A stretch of DNA of 64,000 nt from Micromonospora sp. RP3T (GCF_003027925.1 NZ_PYPS01000009.1:1-64000), one strand, 5' to 3'. Numbered from the stretch's first letter, positions 1 to 9,549 are shown. The notes: generated by a model from the sequence alone, not told the origin. A program made the numbers and translations.

Positions 1-2493
1 GGGCGTGCCTCGGTCGGCGCGGCGAGCGTGGGCGGCGCCGGGCGGGCGAGCGTCGGCGCGGCACCCGTCGGCGGCCGTGCCGCGGTGGCCCGGGCCGGGG
101 TGCCCGGCTTCAGCGGCGGACCCGGCGGTCCGGGTGGCCCGGGTGGTCCGACCGGCCCCGGTCGCGCCGGCCGCGGTGGGGATCCGGGCCGGGCGAAGAA
201 GCGGCGCCGGCTCAACATGCTGATCGCCGGCTTCGCCGTGTTCATCATGCTCGCCGGCATCGGCGTGGTCAGCTTCACCTGGTACTCCACCAAGGTGGTG
301 CTCCCGGAGGACACCATCCCGCCGCTGTCGACCACCATCTACGACTCCACCGGCAAGACCCCCATCGCCCGGATCGGCGACCAGAACCGGCAGTTGGTCA
401 CCATCGACCAGATCCCGGAGCACGTCCAGCACGCGGTCGCGGCGGCGGAGGACCGCAACTTCTACCGCCACTCCGGCGTGGACTACAAGGGCATCGCGCG
501 GGCCGCCTGGAACAACATCAGCGGCGGCGACAAGCAGGGTGCCTCGACGATCACCCAGCAGTACGCCCGCAACGCGTTCGACAACCTGAACCAGGACACG
601 TACGGCCGCAAGGTCAAGGAGGCGGTCCTCGCCTCCAAGCTGAACGACCGCTACGACAAGCGGACGATCATGCAGCACTACCTGAACGTCATCTACTTCG
701 GCCGGGGCGCGTACGGCATCCAGTCGGCGGCACGGACGTACTTCGGCAAGGACGTCAACAAGCTGACCGTGGCCGAGGCGGCGGTGCTCGCCGCGCTGAT
801 CAAGCAGCCCGAGCCGAGCTCCACGCACCAGGGCTACGACCCGGCGATCAACCCGCAGGCCGCGCTGGACCGGTGGAACTACGTCGTCAACGGCATGATC
901 ACCGAGAAGTGGCTGGACGCGCCGAACATGCCGCAGCACCCCACCGAGTACCCGAAGAACATTCTCAAGCCGACGAAGAACAGTGCCGGCGGCTTCGGCA
1001 TCGACACGCCGTACGGCAACGTCGTCAACTACGTCTCGCAGGAACTGCGCGAGATGAACCTCTGCACCGACAACGAGGCCGAGGCGACCGACGCGAAGCC
1101 GCTCTGCTCGAAGGCGCTGAGCCGTGGTGGTTACAAGATCACCACGACCATCAACGCCAAGATGCAGGAGGCGGCGCTCGACGCCGCCCAGCGGGCCAAG
1201 AAGGGCTCCGCGCTCGCCGGGCAGCCGCCGAACCTGATGGCCGCCATGGTGTCCGTCGAGCCGAAGACCGGTCGGGTGCTCGCCTACTACGGCGGTGACA
1301 ACGGCACCGGCACCGACTACGCCGGCAAGAACATCGAGAACGGCGTGGTCAGCGGTGGCCACTCGCCGGGTTCGAGTTTCAAGATCTACACGCTGGCGGC
1401 GGCGCTGAAGGAGGGCATCTCCATCAAGTCCCGCTGGAAGGGCTCGGCGTTCACGCCGAAGGACACGAAGTTCAAGGTCAGCAACGCCGGCGCCGACAAG
1501 GTCTCCTGTGGGGACTCCTGCACGCTGGAGCTGTCCACGCTCAAGTCGCTGAACGTGCCGTTCTACTACATCACCGAGAAGATCGGCCCGGACAAGGTCC
1601 TCGACATGGCCAAGCAGGCCGGCGTCACCACCATGTGGCAGACCGACACCAACCCGGCCAAGCCGCACGACCTGACCAAGGCCGACCCGAAGGACCTCGC
1701 GCCGAATCCGTTCTTCCACGTGATCGGCTACGGCCAGTACCCGATCACGGTGCTCGACCACGCCAACGGCGTGGCCACCTTCGCCAACGAGGGCGTCTAC
1801 AACAAGGCGCACTTCATCCGGAAGGTCGAGAAGCAGAACCCGAACACCGGCAAGTGGGACATGGTCGGTGGCGAGAAGCTCAAGCCGCAGCGGCGGATCG
1901 ACAAGGACATCGTCGCCGACGTCACCTCCGTGTTGGAGCAGTACCCGGGCCAGGTGAACCGCCGCCTCGACGACGGCCGCAAGGCCGCGGAGAAGACCGG
2001 CACCTGGGAACTCGGCGACGGCAGCACCCGCAACGGCGACGCCTGGATGATCGGCTACACGCCGCAGCTCGCCACCGCCGTCTGGGTCGGCAACAAGGGC
2101 GCCCGCAAGGCCATCAAGTACAAGGGCGGCGCGGACATCAGCGGCGCCAAGATGCCTGGCGAGATCTTCCAGCGCTTCATGAACGACGCGCTCAAGGGCA
2201 AGGACAAGGAAGACTTCCCGCCGGCCGCGAACGTCGGCAAGGACGACGTCGGCAACGGCGAGATGCCCGCGCCCCCGCCGCCGGCCCCGAACGAGCCCGG
2301 CGGGCCGGCCTGTGACCCGCTCGGCCTGTTCTGCCCCGGCGGCAACAACCCGGGTGGCGGCAACCCGGGCGGCGGCGGGAACCCCGGCGGCGGCGACCAG
2401 GGCGGCGGTAACCCGGGCGGCGGCCTCCCCGGCGGGGGCGGCCGAGGCGGCGGCGTGCTGCCCAGTACCCCACCCACCCGCCAGACCAACTGA
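1..2493 (+). CDS. bifunctional penicillin-binding protein (transglycosylase/transpeptidase), 5' end outside window
   Basis: Class A penicillin-binding protein that polymerises and cross-links peptidoglycan at the outer face of the membrane. The frame is open to the left edge, so the true start lies upstream; the first in-window start candidate is a GTG at 28. Counting from there, a Gly/Pro/Arg-rich cytoplasmic tail (1-60) is followed by one membrane anchor (about 62-90). The GT51 domain has the AEDRNFYRH motif (catalytic Glu near 144). The transpeptidase domain has SSFK (Ser449/Lys452), SLN, and KTG at 656. The C-terminus is a Pro-rich then GGGNPGGG-type Gly-rich tail. All catalytic motifs are intact. 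A strong hairpin follows the stop. Family assignment is secure; which paralogue it is cannot be decided here. Confidence 0.95.
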   Translation, partial: GRASVGAASVGGAGRASVGAAPVGGRAAVARAGVPGFSGGPGGPGGPGGPTGPGRAGRGGDPGRAKKRRRLNMLIAGFAVFIMLAGIGVVSFTWYSTKVVLPEDTIPPLSTTIYDSTGKTPIARIGDQNRQLVTIDQIPEHVQHAVAAAEDRNFYRHSGVDYKGIARAAWNNISGGDKQGASTITQQYARNAFDNLNQDTYGRKVKEAVLASKLNDRYDKRTIMQHYLNVIYFGRGAYGIQSAARTYFGKDVNKLTVAEAAVLAALIKQPEPSSTHQGYDPAINPQAALDRWNYVVNGMITEKWLDAPNMPQHPTEYPKNILKPTKNSAGGFGIDTPYGNVVNYVSQELREMNLCTDNEAEATDAKPLCSKALSRGGYKITTTINAKMQEAALDAAQRAKKGSALAGQPPNLMAAMVSVEPKTGRVLAYYGGDNGTGTDYAGKNIENGVVSGGHSPGSSFKIYTLAAALKEGISIKSRWKGSAFTPKDTKFKVSNAGADKVSCGDSCTLELSTLKSLNVPFYYITEKIGPDKVLDMAKQAGVTTMWQTDTNPAKPHDLTKADPKDLAPNPFFHVIGYGQYPITVLDHANGVATFANEGVYNKAHFIRKVEKQNPNTGKWDMVGGEKLKPQRRIDKDIVADVTSVLEQYPGQVNRRLDDGRKAAEKTGTWELGDGSTRNGDAWMIGYTPQLATAVWVGNKGARKAIKYKGGADISGAKMPGEIFQRFMNDALKGKDKEDFPPAANVGKDDVGNGEMPAPPPPAPNEPGGPACDPLGLFCPGGNNPGGGNPGGGGNPGGGDQGGGNPGGGLPGGGGRGGGVLPSTPPTRQTN

Positions 2494-2507
2494 CGCGTAC
2501 CACCCGA

Positions 2508-2544
2508 CGGCGGCGGCCGGACCCGAGCGGTCCGGCCGCCGCCG
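2508..2544 (+). terminator. Rho-independent-type hairpin after the PBP gene
   Basis: A 14-bp perfect GC stem (2508-2521 pairs with 2531-2544) with a 9-nt loop, followed by CGTTT. It sits 15 bases after the PBP stop codon. Confidence 0.75.
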
Positions 2545-2615
2545 CGTTTCGCGTACCGGAATTTCTGCGCGCGGGGCGGGACGGACGGCCCCGACGTACG
2601 GCAGGATGCCTCTCC

Positions 2616-4181
2616 ATGAGCACCCAGTCGACCGCAGGCATCGATGAACCCGGCACGTCCGGGGAGCAGACGCCCCGGCCCGGAGCGACCGAGGACCACC
2701 CGTCCCGCTCGGACTGGTTCGTCCGCGGCACGTCCGGCCTGATCGGCGGACCGCTCGGTGACCACGCCGCCACCCTGGACCGGCCGGCCGGCCGCGACAG
2801 CCGGTTCTGGAGTGCGGCGCGGATCGTGCTGGCCCTGATCTGCCTCACGCTCGCGCTGCACTGGGTGCAGAAGTCCCCCTGCCAGGACGGCGCCTGGCAG
2901 AACAACGTCCAGTACACCCGGATGTGCTACACCGACGTGTTGGCGCTCTACTACGCCGAGGGCCTCAACGAGGGCAAGGTGCCCTACGCCGACCACCCGG
3001 TGGAGTACCCGGTGCTGACCGGCTACTTCATGGGCGCGCTCGGCCTCCCGGTGCACGCCCTCGGCGTGGACAATCCCTCCATCAACCAGGGGCAGTGGTT
3101 CTACAACCTCAACGCGCTGGTGCTCGGCGCGCTCGCGGTCGCCACCGTCGCGGTCATCCTCAGCCTGCGCCGCCGACGACCCTGGGACGCGGCGCTGTTC
3201 GCCCTCTCGCCGGCGCTGGTGCTCACCGCCACCGTCAACTGGGACCTGCTCGCCGTCGGTCTCGCCGCGTTCGGGCTGCTGGCCTGGGCGCGCACCCGAC
3301 CCGACCGCTACGGCATGCTGATGCCCGGGCTGGCGGGCGTGCTGCTCGGGCTCGGCGGCGCGGCGAAGATGTGGCCGCTGTTCCTGCTCGGCCCGATCCT
3401 GATCCTCACGCTGCGGGCCGGCCGGCTGCTGGCCGGGCTCGTCGCCACGGCCACCGCGTTGCTGACGCTGGTCGCGGTCAACCTGCCGGTGGCGATCCCG
3501 TACCGGGAGAGCTGGGGCCGGTTCTTCGACCTGAACACCACCCGTCCCATCGACTGGGGCACGCTCTGGTACATCGGCCGCTACCTGGACGGCCGGATCA
3601 GTCCCTCCGCGCCCGGCGAACTCGGCCCGTTCGAGTGGCTCAACGCGAACATCCCCACCCTGAACTGGGTGTCGTACCTGCTGTTCGGGCTGGCCTGCCT
3701 CGGCGTGGCCGCGCTCGCGCTGCTCGCCCCGCGCCGGCCACGCCTCGCGTCCGTCGCGTTCCTGGTGGTCGCCGCCTTCCTGATCTTCAGCAAGGTCTGG
3801 TCGCAGCAGTTCGTGCTCTGGCTGCTGCCGCTCGCGGTGCTCGCCCGGCCCCGGTGGGGCGCGTTCCTGGCCTGGCAGTTCGCCGAGGTCTGCTACTTCG
3901 TCGCGTTCTACGGCGAACTGCTCGGCACCGCCACCTCCCGGCCGGTCTTCCCGGAGGGCGTGTTCGTGCTGGCCTCCAGCCTCCGCCTGATCACCGTGGC
4001 GGTGCTCTGCGGCTTCATCGTCCGGGACATCCTGCGACCCGATCAGGACGCGGTGCGCCAGACCTACGCCGACGACCCCGACGGCGGAGTGCTCGACGGC
4101 GCCCCGGACGCGCCCTGGCACCAGCGCTGGCGCGCACGCTCCGCCGCCACCGACCACCCCGCCGAACCCGTGCCCGCCTGA
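2616..4181 (+). CDS. polytopic membrane protein, GT-C / GT87-like glycosyltransferase
   Basis: A 521-residue protein with a hydrophilic N-terminus (about 65 residues) followed by roughly ten hydrophobic segments. The first extracytoplasmic loop carries acidic residues in an ADHPVEYPVLTGYF context, the place where GT-C enzymes that use polyprenyl-phosphate sugars keep their catalytic Asp. The layout resembles actinobacterial DUF2029/GT87 mannosyltransferase-like proteins. The function is inferred from topology and local motif only, so the donor and acceptor are unknown. It converges with the next gene, which ends 16 bases away, and no terminator separates them. Confidence 0.7.
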   Translation: MSTQSTAGIDEPGTSGEQTPRPGATEDHPSRSDWFVRGTSGLIGGPLGDHAATLDRPAGRDSRFWSAARIVLALICLTLALHWVQKSPCQDGAWQNNVQYTRMCYTDVLALYYAEGLNEGKVPYADHPVEYPVLTGYFMGALGLPVHALGVDNPSINQGQWFYNLNALVLGALAVATVAVILSLRRRRPWDAALFALSPALVLTATVNWDLLAVGLAAFGLLAWARTRPDRYGMLMPGLAGVLLGLGGAAKMWPLFLLGPILILTLRAGRLLAGLVATATALLTLVAVNLPVAIPYRESWGRFFDLNTTRPIDWGTLWYIGRYLDGRISPSAPGELGPFEWLNANIPTLNWVSYLLFGLACLGVAALALLAPRRPRLASVAFLVVAAFLIFSKVWSQQFVLWLLPLAVLARPRWGAFLAWQFAEVCYFVAFYGELLGTATSRPVFPEGVFVLASSLRLITVAVLCGFIVRDILRPDQDAVRQTYADDPDGGVLDGAPDAPWHQRWRARSAATDHPAEPVPA

Positions 4182-4197
4182 GACCGGGCGGCAGACG

Positions 4198-6378
4198 TCA
4201 CAGCCGGTAGACGACCGCGTCGCCGACCTGCTCCCGGGTCACGCCCAGCCCTTCGACCGGCCGGTCGAGCATCCCCTCCCAGGGGGTGCCGCCCAACTGG
4301 TCCCGGAGCACCACCACGGTCCGGACGCCGATCTGCCGCAGGTAGTCGACGCTGGCGTAGTCGGGGAAGCTGACCGTGGCCTCGCGGGTCCGGGCCTGGG
4401 ACGTCGGGGTGAAGCCGCTGCCGCCGTTGACCATCTGCTGGAACCGGTCCGTCGACCAGAGCATCACCGGCTGATCCAGGTTCTGACTGCTGGGCAGCAC
4501 CAGCAACGGCCCGTCGACGGTCCGCATCACCGCCGGCTGCTGCGGCACCACCGGATGCGGGGTGACGTTCAACCCCTCGGCGAGCACCAGCACCAGCGGC
4601 AGCAGCGTGGCCAGCCGCAACCACGGGCCCGGCCACGGGGGCACCCGCTCGGCGGCGAGCTCCCGCACCCGGGCGCAGAACGCGGTGACCGCGCCGGCCG
4701 CGAGCAGACCGAGCAGCAGCGTGGCCCAGAGCATCATCCGGCCCGGCGTACGCAGCCCGTTCCAGCCCGGCAGGTAGTCGAAGAGCGGCACGTAGGTGAA
4801 CCGGCCGTCGAGGAACCGGGTGCCCATCGCCAGCGCCATCGTCACCAGCACGCCGGCGAGCAGGAAGAGCCGGTGGCGGACCCGCCAGACCGAGAAGAAC
4901 AACCCGCCGGCGGCCAGCGCGTAGAGCGCGAAACCCGGCAGCAGCGTCATCTCCGGAGGCCAGGGCAGCGCCGCCCGCGCCCCCTCGTGCAGCTCGCCCC
5001 AGACCCGGGACTCACCCGGCGCGGTGAACAGGCCACTGGCCGGCGGCGAGTAGAGCTGGATCTCGGCGAGCGTGCGGGCCGCGTTGGGATGCAACTCGGC
5101 GACCTTGAAGAAGGGAATCGCCAGCAGGCCGCCCACCGCGGCGAACACCAGCCCGCCGAACAGGTCGGCCAGGAACAGCCGGCGGCCGAACGGGCGTTTC
5201 ACCCGGCGGCGCCGGACGAACCACAGCACCGCCGAGACCAGCACCACCCCGGCCAGCAGGTACGCGAACGGCAGCCCGATACCGAAGCCGAGACTGAGCT
5301 GCCAGGCGGCCACCAGCCAACCGGCGAGCGCCCAGCCCGCGTGCCGGCGGCGCGGACGGTAGCCGTACCGCAGCGACCAGCCGTGACCGCGGGCGAGCAT
5401 GGCCAGCGCCAACGGGATGCCACCGTTGGAGATGATGTGCAGGTGGCCGGCCTGGGCCAGCAGCCACGGCGCGTACGCGAAGCCCGCCCCGGCCACCGCG
5501 CCGCCGATCCGGCCCGCGCCGAGCTGCCGGGCCAGCGCGTACGCCCCGAACGCGGCGAGCGCGTGGGCCAGCACGAACATGATGTTGTAGCGCAGCACGG
5601 CGTGCTCCGGGCCGACGCCGATCAGGCCGGCCGGGGCGTACCCGAGCAGCGTGTCGGAGAACGCGAAGCTCCAGTTCTCCGGGAAGAACGTGTTGGAGTG
5701 CCAGAGCATCGCCGGGTCGGTGCGCAGGATGTGGCCGGACCACGCCATCTGCCACGCCTGAAGGCTCGGGTCCCAGTGGTCCTGCGGCAGGGTGTAGCGC
5801 GGATAACGCAGCGTGGGCCAGGTCATCGCCGCGGCCAGGGCCAGCGCGGCGACGGCGGCGAGCGTCCACTCGTGCACCAGGAACCGGCCCACCGCGCGGA
5901 CCGTCCGACGGGCCCGGCCGAGCACCGGCTCGGGTGCCGGCCCGAACGCGGTCCAGGGATCCGCCGGCTCCGCACCGTCCGTACCGGTGGTCCGGTCCTT
6001 GTCGGTGGCCTTGCTCGTGTCGGTGGCGTTGCTCGTCACGGTGCTCTGGTCCGGGTCGGTGGCGTCGCGGCCGTTCTTGCCTGCGCCGGCGGTCTTGCGC
6101 CTGCCGGCGCGCCTGCTCCGGCCGGATCTGCGCCGGCTCTTGTCGCCGTCGCCGTCGCCGTCGCCGGCCCTGTCCTTGCCGTCGCCGTCCGCCGCGTCGG
6201 CGGATTCGTCGCTGTCGGCCCGGGACCCGCTCGTGTCGGCTGCCGCGCTCGTACCGCCCTTCACCTCGCCGGTGGCTCGGCCCGGTGCGGGCTCTGCCCC
6301 GTCGGCCGGGGAGCCCTCCGGGGCCGGTCGCGGGTCGGTGCCGGAACGGCCGGTCGCGCCGGACTGCTCGGTGGTCAT
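4198..6378 (-). CDS. large polytopic membrane protein with disordered acidic N-terminus, probable GT-C glycosyltransferase
   Basis: A 726-residue protein. Residues 1-150 are low-complexity (Gly, Asp, Ser, Thr, with an Arg/Lys patch), followed by about ten transmembrane segments and a soluble C-terminal domain. The first large loop has DHWDPSLQAWQMAW, resembling the acidic loop of GT-C membrane glycosyltransferases. Its ATG overlaps the endonuclease IV stop as ATGA, so the two genes are very likely translationally coupled even though their functions look unrelated. I do not recognise a specific substrate. A generic integral membrane annotation would be equally safe. Confidence 0.65.
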   Translation of the reverse strand: MTTEQSGATGRSGTDPRPAPEGSPADGAEPAPGRATGEVKGGTSAAADTSGSRADSDESADAADGDGKDRAGDGDGDGDKSRRRSGRSRRAGRRKTAGAGKNGRDATDPDQSTVTSNATDTSKATDKDRTTGTDGAEPADPWTAFGPAPEPVLGRARRTVRAVGRFLVHEWTLAAVAALALAAAMTWPTLRYPRYTLPQDHWDPSLQAWQMAWSGHILRTDPAMLWHSNTFFPENWSFAFSDTLLGYAPAGLIGVGPEHAVLRYNIMFVLAHALAAFGAYALARQLGAGRIGGAVAGAGFAYAPWLLAQAGHLHIISNGGIPLALAMLARGHGWSLRYGYRPRRRHAGWALAGWLVAAWQLSLGFGIGLPFAYLLAGVVLVSAVLWFVRRRRVKRPFGRRLFLADLFGGLVFAAVGGLLAIPFFKVAELHPNAARTLAEIQLYSPPASGLFTAPGESRVWGELHEGARAALPWPPEMTLLPGFALYALAAGGLFFSVWRVRHRLFLLAGVLVTMALAMGTRFLDGRFTYVPLFDYLPGWNGLRTPGRMMLWATLLLGLLAAGAVTAFCARVRELAAERVPPWPGPWLRLATLLPLVLVLAEGLNVTPHPVVPQQPAVMRTVDGPLLVLPSSQNLDQPVMLWSTDRFQQMVNGGSGFTPTSQARTREATVSFPDYASVDYLRQIGVRTVVVLRDQLGGTPWEGMLDRPVEGLGVTREQVGDAVVYRL

Positions 6379-7157
6379 GCCGTGGCGCCCAACTGGGCGC
6401 GCAGGAACGCGATGTCGGCGGCCTGCCCCTCGACGCCGCCCGGGGTCTCGACGATCACCGGTGCTCCGGCCGCCCGGATCACCGCCACCAGCAGCTCTGG
6501 CTCGATGGTGCCGCCGGTGAGGTTGTCGTGGCGGTCCTGGCCGGAGTTGAAGGCGCCCTTCGAGTTGTTCGCGTGGACCAGGTCGATCCGGCCGGTGATC
6601 GCTTTGACCCGGTCGACCAGACCCAGCAGCTCCTCGCCGCCGGCGTGGGCGTGACAGGTGTCGAGGCAGAAGCCGACCTCGTGGTCGCCGAGCGCGTCCC
6701 AGAGCCGGGCCAGCGCGTCCAGGTGCCGGGCGCAGGCGTTGTCGCCGCCGGCGGTGTTCTCGATCAGCACCGGCAGCGGGAAGCCGCCGGAGTCCGCCGC
6801 GTACGCGAAGGTCTTGCGCCAGTTGTCGAAGCCGGCGGCGAGGTCGCCCCCGGCGTTGACGTGGCCGCCGTGCACGATCAGCCCGCGGGCCCCGACGGCC
6901 GCCGCGGCGGTGGCGTGGGCCAGCAGCAGCTTGCGGCTCGGGATGCGGATCCGGTTGTTGAGCGTGGCCACGTTGATCACGTAGGGCGCGTGGACGTAGA
7001 GGTCGACGTCGGCGGCGCGCAGGCGCTCGGCGTCCTCCCGCGGCTTCGGTGCCTTCCAGCCCTGCGGGTCGGCGAGGAAGAACTGCACCGCCCCGGCCTC
7101 CCGGGTGGCCGCCTCAGCCAGTGGGTCGGTCGCGTCGACGTGGGCTCCGATTCGCAT
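6375..7157 (-). CDS. nfo: deoxyribonuclease IV (AP endonuclease, xylose-isomerase-like TIM barrel)
   Basis: Predicted to cleave 5' to abasic sites in base-excision repair. The 260-residue product starts MRIGAHVDATDPLAEA. It carries the metal-ligand motifs of the family: HGGHVN, IENTAGG, CLDTCHAHAGG, HANNSKG and the late VETPG segment. The start is ATG 7157; the open frame continues upstream but without homology. A TAGGCT box lies 7 bases before the start, suggesting a leaderless transcript. Its stop overlaps the start of the downstream membrane protein gene (ATGA). Confidence 0.9.
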   Translation of the reverse strand: MRIGAHVDATDPLAEAATREAGAVQFFLADPQGWKAPKPREDAERLRAADVDLYVHAPYVINVATLNNRIRIPSRKLLLAHATAAAAVGARGLIVHGGHVNAGGDLAAGFDNWRKTFAYAADSGGFPLPVLIENTAGGDNACARHLDALARLWDALGDHEVGFCLDTCHAHAGGEELLGLVDRVKAITGRIDLVHANNSKGAFNSGQDRHDNLTGGTIEPELLVAVIRAAGAPVIVETPGGVEGQAADIAFLRAQLGATA

Positions 7158-7164
7158 GCAGGGC

Positions 7165-7170
7165 AGCCTA
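7165..7170 (-). promoter_or_regulatory. predicted -10 box of nfo (leaderless)
   Basis: TAGGCT on the minus strand, 7 bases before the nfo ATG. Transcription would start at or next to the first codon. No clear -35 element is visible. Confidence 0.5.
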
Positions 7171-7783
7171 CGTCGCGCCTGCGACGCGTGGTGCGCACGC
7201 GCGCGGGTTCCGACGGGCGGACCGTCACCGCCCGGCCCGGCGGTCGTTGTCCGAGGTGGGATCGATGGTCGACGCTCCGCCCGACGTGGTCCACAGCACG
7301 GACGGCGAGCGTCGGCCGCCGGCGACGGGTCGCCCCGCCGTGCGGCCCGGCACGACGGGGCGGGTCCACTCGTCATCCACCCGGCAATCGGTCAGATGGA
7401 TTAATTCCAGCATTTACCTCAAGTGGTGACGACAGCCGCTGTAGGGTCAGACCAGATGACAACATGATAAAGCTCCGCGGGGCGTTCCCGATCCAACCTC
7501 ATCGGTGTGGTCGTTCCTCCCCAGGTCCCACCCAAGGAATGCGGACGGGACGCCCCGCGGCCCCGTGGACAGGGGTCCACCTTTCCGGCGCCCGACGCCG
7601 GAGGTGGGCCCCTGTCACCGCGTCCGGAGCAGTCTGGAGCCGCCCGGGGCCACCGGCCCCGGCATGATCGTCCGGACCGGCTATCCTGGTGCGGTTGTCC
7701 GCGTCCGGCCGGGTTCCCCCGGCATCGGGCGGGCCACGACGCACGACCTCCTGCCACGGAAGGACCGTGGCCGCCTAGCCCAC

Positions 7784-7790
7784 AGGAGGT
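7784..7790 (+). promoter_or_regulatory. ribosome binding site deciding the TTG start of rpsF
   Basis: AGGAGGT, a near-perfect match to the anti-Shine-Dalgarno, 9 bases before a TTG codon. It supports TTG 7800 as start, giving the expected S6 N-terminus [12 protein letters not shown]. Confidence 0.8.
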
Positions 7791-7799
7791 GAGCACGTC

Positions 7800-8090
7800 T
7801 TGCGTCACTATGAAGTCATGGTGATCCTCGATCCCAGCCTCGAGGAGCGCACCGTCGCCCCGTCGCTCGACACGTACCTGAACGTGATCCGGACCGCGGG
7901 TGGCTCGGTGGAGAAGACCGACGTGTGGGGCCGCCGGCGCCTCGCGTACGAGATCAACAAGAAGGCCGAGGGCATCTACGCCGTCGTCGACCTCCAGGCG
8001 ACGCCGGAGGCCGTGGCTGAGCTGGACCGTCAGCTCCGACTCAACGAGTCGGTGCTGCGCACCAAGGTCATTCGCCCGGAGATGCGCTGA
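7800..8090 (+). CDS. rpsF: 30S ribosomal protein bS6 (TTG start)
   Basis: A 96-residue S6 protein of the small-subunit platform, partner of S18. The sequence [15 protein letters not shown] and the late [17 protein letters not shown] are typical, and the length is normal. The start is an unusual TTG supported by an AGGAGGT site. It is first of the conserved rpsF-ssb-rpsR-rplI block. A spacer of about 100 bases separates it from ssb. Confidence 0.97.
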   Translation: MRHYEVMVILDPSLEERTVAPSLDTYLNVIRTAGGSVEKTDVWGRRRLAYEINKKAEGIYAVVDLQATPEAVAELDRQLRLNESVLRTKVIRPEMR

Positions 8091-8188
8091 GCATCTAGGA
8101 CCCGGCACGTCCGGATCAAGCTCATCCGCGCTGTCGGAGGGCTCTGAGAGCCTGTACGACACAACGATGAGTGCGCGAGGAGATGGTC

Positions 8189-8707
8189 ATGGCAGGAGAC
8201 ACCACCATCACGGTCATCGGCAACCTGACCGATGACCCCGAGTTGCGGTTCACCCCCTCCGGTGCGGCGGTGGCCAAGTTCCGGGTCGCTTCGACACCCC
8301 GGTTCATGGACAAGGCGTCCGGCGAGTGGAAGGACGGCGAGCCGCTGTTCCTCTCGTGCACGGTCTGGCGCCAGGCCGCCGAGAACGTCGCCGAGTCGCT
8401 GCAGCGCGGCGCCCGGGTGATCGTGTCCGGCCGGCTGCGTCAGCGGTCGTACGAGACCCGCGAGGGTGAGAAGCGCACCGTCATCGAGCTGGAGGTCGAC
8501 GAGATCGGCCCGTCCCTGCGCTACGCCACGGCGAAGGTGCAGAAGATGTCCCGCTCCGGTGGCGGAGGCGGCGGCTTCGGCGGTGGTGGCGGTGGTGGCC
8601 AGGGCGGCGGCGGAGGCAACTTCGACGACCCCTGGGCCTCGGCTGCCCCGGCCCCCTCCCGCGCTGGTTCGGGCGGCGGAAACTTCGACGAGGAGCCCCC
8701 GTTCTGA
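8189..8707 (+). CDS. ssb: single-stranded DNA-binding protein
   Basis: A 172-residue SSB that coats single-stranded DNA in replication and repair. The N-terminal OB fold (about 1-115) starts [20 protein letters not shown]. It is followed by a Gly-rich linker and the acidic tip DEEPPF, which recruits partner proteins. ATG 8189 is chosen because GAGGAG lies 6 bases upstream and the start matches actinobacterial SSBs; in-frame GTG 8171 and ATG 8183 are less likely. It lies between rpsF and rpsR, which starts 41 bases downstream. The Gly-codon run near 8560-8620 is coding low complexity. Confidence 0.95.
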   Translation: MAGDTTITVIGNLTDDPELRFTPSGAAVAKFRVASTPRFMDKASGEWKDGEPLFLSCTVWRQAAENVAESLQRGARVIVSGRLRQRSYETREGEKRTVIELEVDEIGPSLRYATAKVQKMSRSGGGGGGFGGGGGGGQGGGGGNFDDPWASAAPAPSRAGSGGGNFDEEPPF

Positions 8708-8748
8708 TGGCGCCGAGCGCCCGCGATCGCAAACCAGGAGCAAGAGCA

Positions 8749-8988
8749 ATGGCGAAGGCTGCGGCACTGCGCAAGCCGAAGAAGAAGGTGAACCCGCTCG
8801 ACAAGGACGGGATCACCTATATCGATTACAAGGACACCGCGCTGCTGCGCAAGTTCATCTCCGACCGCGGCAAGATCCGCGCTCGACGGGTGACCGGCGT
8901 GACCTCGCAGCAGCAGCGGCAGATCGCCCGTGCGGTCAAGAACGCCCGTGAGATGGCGCTCCTGCCCTACACGGCCACGGCCCGCTGA
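8749..8988 (+). CDS. rpsR: 30S ribosomal protein bS18, cysteine-free (C-minus) form
   Basis: A 79-residue S18. The body is conserved ([25 protein letters not shown] and the end [10 protein letters not shown]). The usual zinc-binding N-terminal CxxC is replaced by VNPLDKDG, and the NC..HQR stretch is replaced by GVTSQQQRQ. The protein has no Cys at all, so it cannot bind zinc as C-plus S18 does. ATG 8749 is chosen because AGGAG lies 8 bases upstream; an earlier ATG at 8707 lacks homology. It lies 14 bases before rplI. Confidence 0.95.
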   Translation: MAKAAALRKPKKKVNPLDKDGITYIDYKDTALLRKFISDRGKIRARRVTGVTSQQQRQIARAVKNAREMALLPYTATAR

Positions 8989-9002
8989 GGGGAGGCACGG
9001 AC

Positions 9003-9449
9003 ATGAAGATCATCCTCACTCAGGAGGTGTCCGGCCTCGGCTCTCCGGGCGACATCGTCGAGGTCAAGGACGGCTTCGGCCGTAACTACCTGCTGCCGCA
9101 GGGCTTCGCGATCGCCTGGACCAAGGGTGCCGAGAAGCAGGTCACGGTCATCAAGCGGGCCCGCTCGGCCCGCGAGGTCCGCGACCTCGACCACGCCAAC
9201 GAGATCAAGGGCCAGCTCGAGGGCCTGAAGGTCAACCTGAAGGCCCGCGCCGGCGACGGCGGTCGGCTCTTCGGTTCGGTTACCCCGGCCGAGATCGTCG
9301 ACGCCGTCAAGGCGGCCGGCGGTCCGAGCCTGGACCGTCGCCGGCTGGAGACGCCCGGCCACATCAAGTCGCTCGGCGCCTACCCGGTCAGCATCCGGCT
9401 GCACCCCGAGGTGACCGCCAAGTTCGACCTGAACGTGGTCAAGGGCTGA
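9003..9449 (+). CDS. rplI: 50S ribosomal protein bL9
   Basis: A 148-residue L9 with the conserved N-terminal globular domain [35 protein letters not shown], a long connecting helix and the C-terminal domain ending LNVVKG. The length is normal. GGGGAGG lies just upstream of the ATG. It is last of the ribosomal block and is followed directly by a strong terminator. Confidence 0.97.
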   Translation: MKIILTQEVSGLGSPGDIVEVKDGFGRNYLLPQGFAIAWTKGAEKQVTVIKRARSAREVRDLDHANEIKGQLEGLKVNLKARAGDGGRLFGSVTPAEIVDAVKAAGGPSLDRRRLETPGHIKSLGAYPVSIRLHPEVTAKFDLNVVKG

Positions 9450-9464
9450 CCCCACCGCACCACG

Positions 9465-9500
9465 AAAGGGCCCGCACCGGTTCTCCGGTGCGGGCCCTTT
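9465..9500. terminator. bidirectional terminator between rplI and the convergent membrane protein gene
   Basis: A 16-bp perfect inverted repeat (9465-9480 with 9485-9500) around a TTCT loop, with AAA on one side and TTT on the other, so it can work for both converging transcripts. Confidence 0.9.
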
Positions 9501-9549
9501 CCACGTCTCCCGGCGACCCGCCATCTCCCGGCGACCCGCCGCCGGCGTG

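Larger units (their letters stand above)
7158..7799. other. 642-bp gene-free region between nfo and rpsF
   Basis: No convincing coding region on either strand. The outer nfo side holds the nfo -10 box. The segment 7385-7480 is much richer in A/T than its surroundings. It includes a TAGGGT box upstream of a three-codon ATG-ACA-ACA-TGA reading, which I consider fortuitous. Further right, a TATCCT sequence near 7680 could be an rpsF -10 element. The last 20 bases hold the strong rpsF ribosome binding site. Confidence 0.5.

Noticed and set aside
2055..4157. 700-codon minus-strand frame opposite the PBP end and the GT-C gene
   Set aside because: Composition-driven shadow; covers a terminator and the 5' end of another gene.
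4555..6654. 699-codon plus-strand frame opposite the large membrane protein and nfo
   Set aside because: Low-complexity composition and no ribosome site or motif; it spans two real genes on the other strand.
7464..7475. Three-codon reading ATG-ACA-ACA-TGA after a TAGGGT box, a possible leader peptide
   Set aside because: Too short and without an attenuator-like hairpin or regulatory codons downstream.
8555..8620. GGC/GGT-rich tract in ssb as a possible repeat element
   Set aside because: It encodes the normal Gly-rich linker of SSB; coding low complexity.
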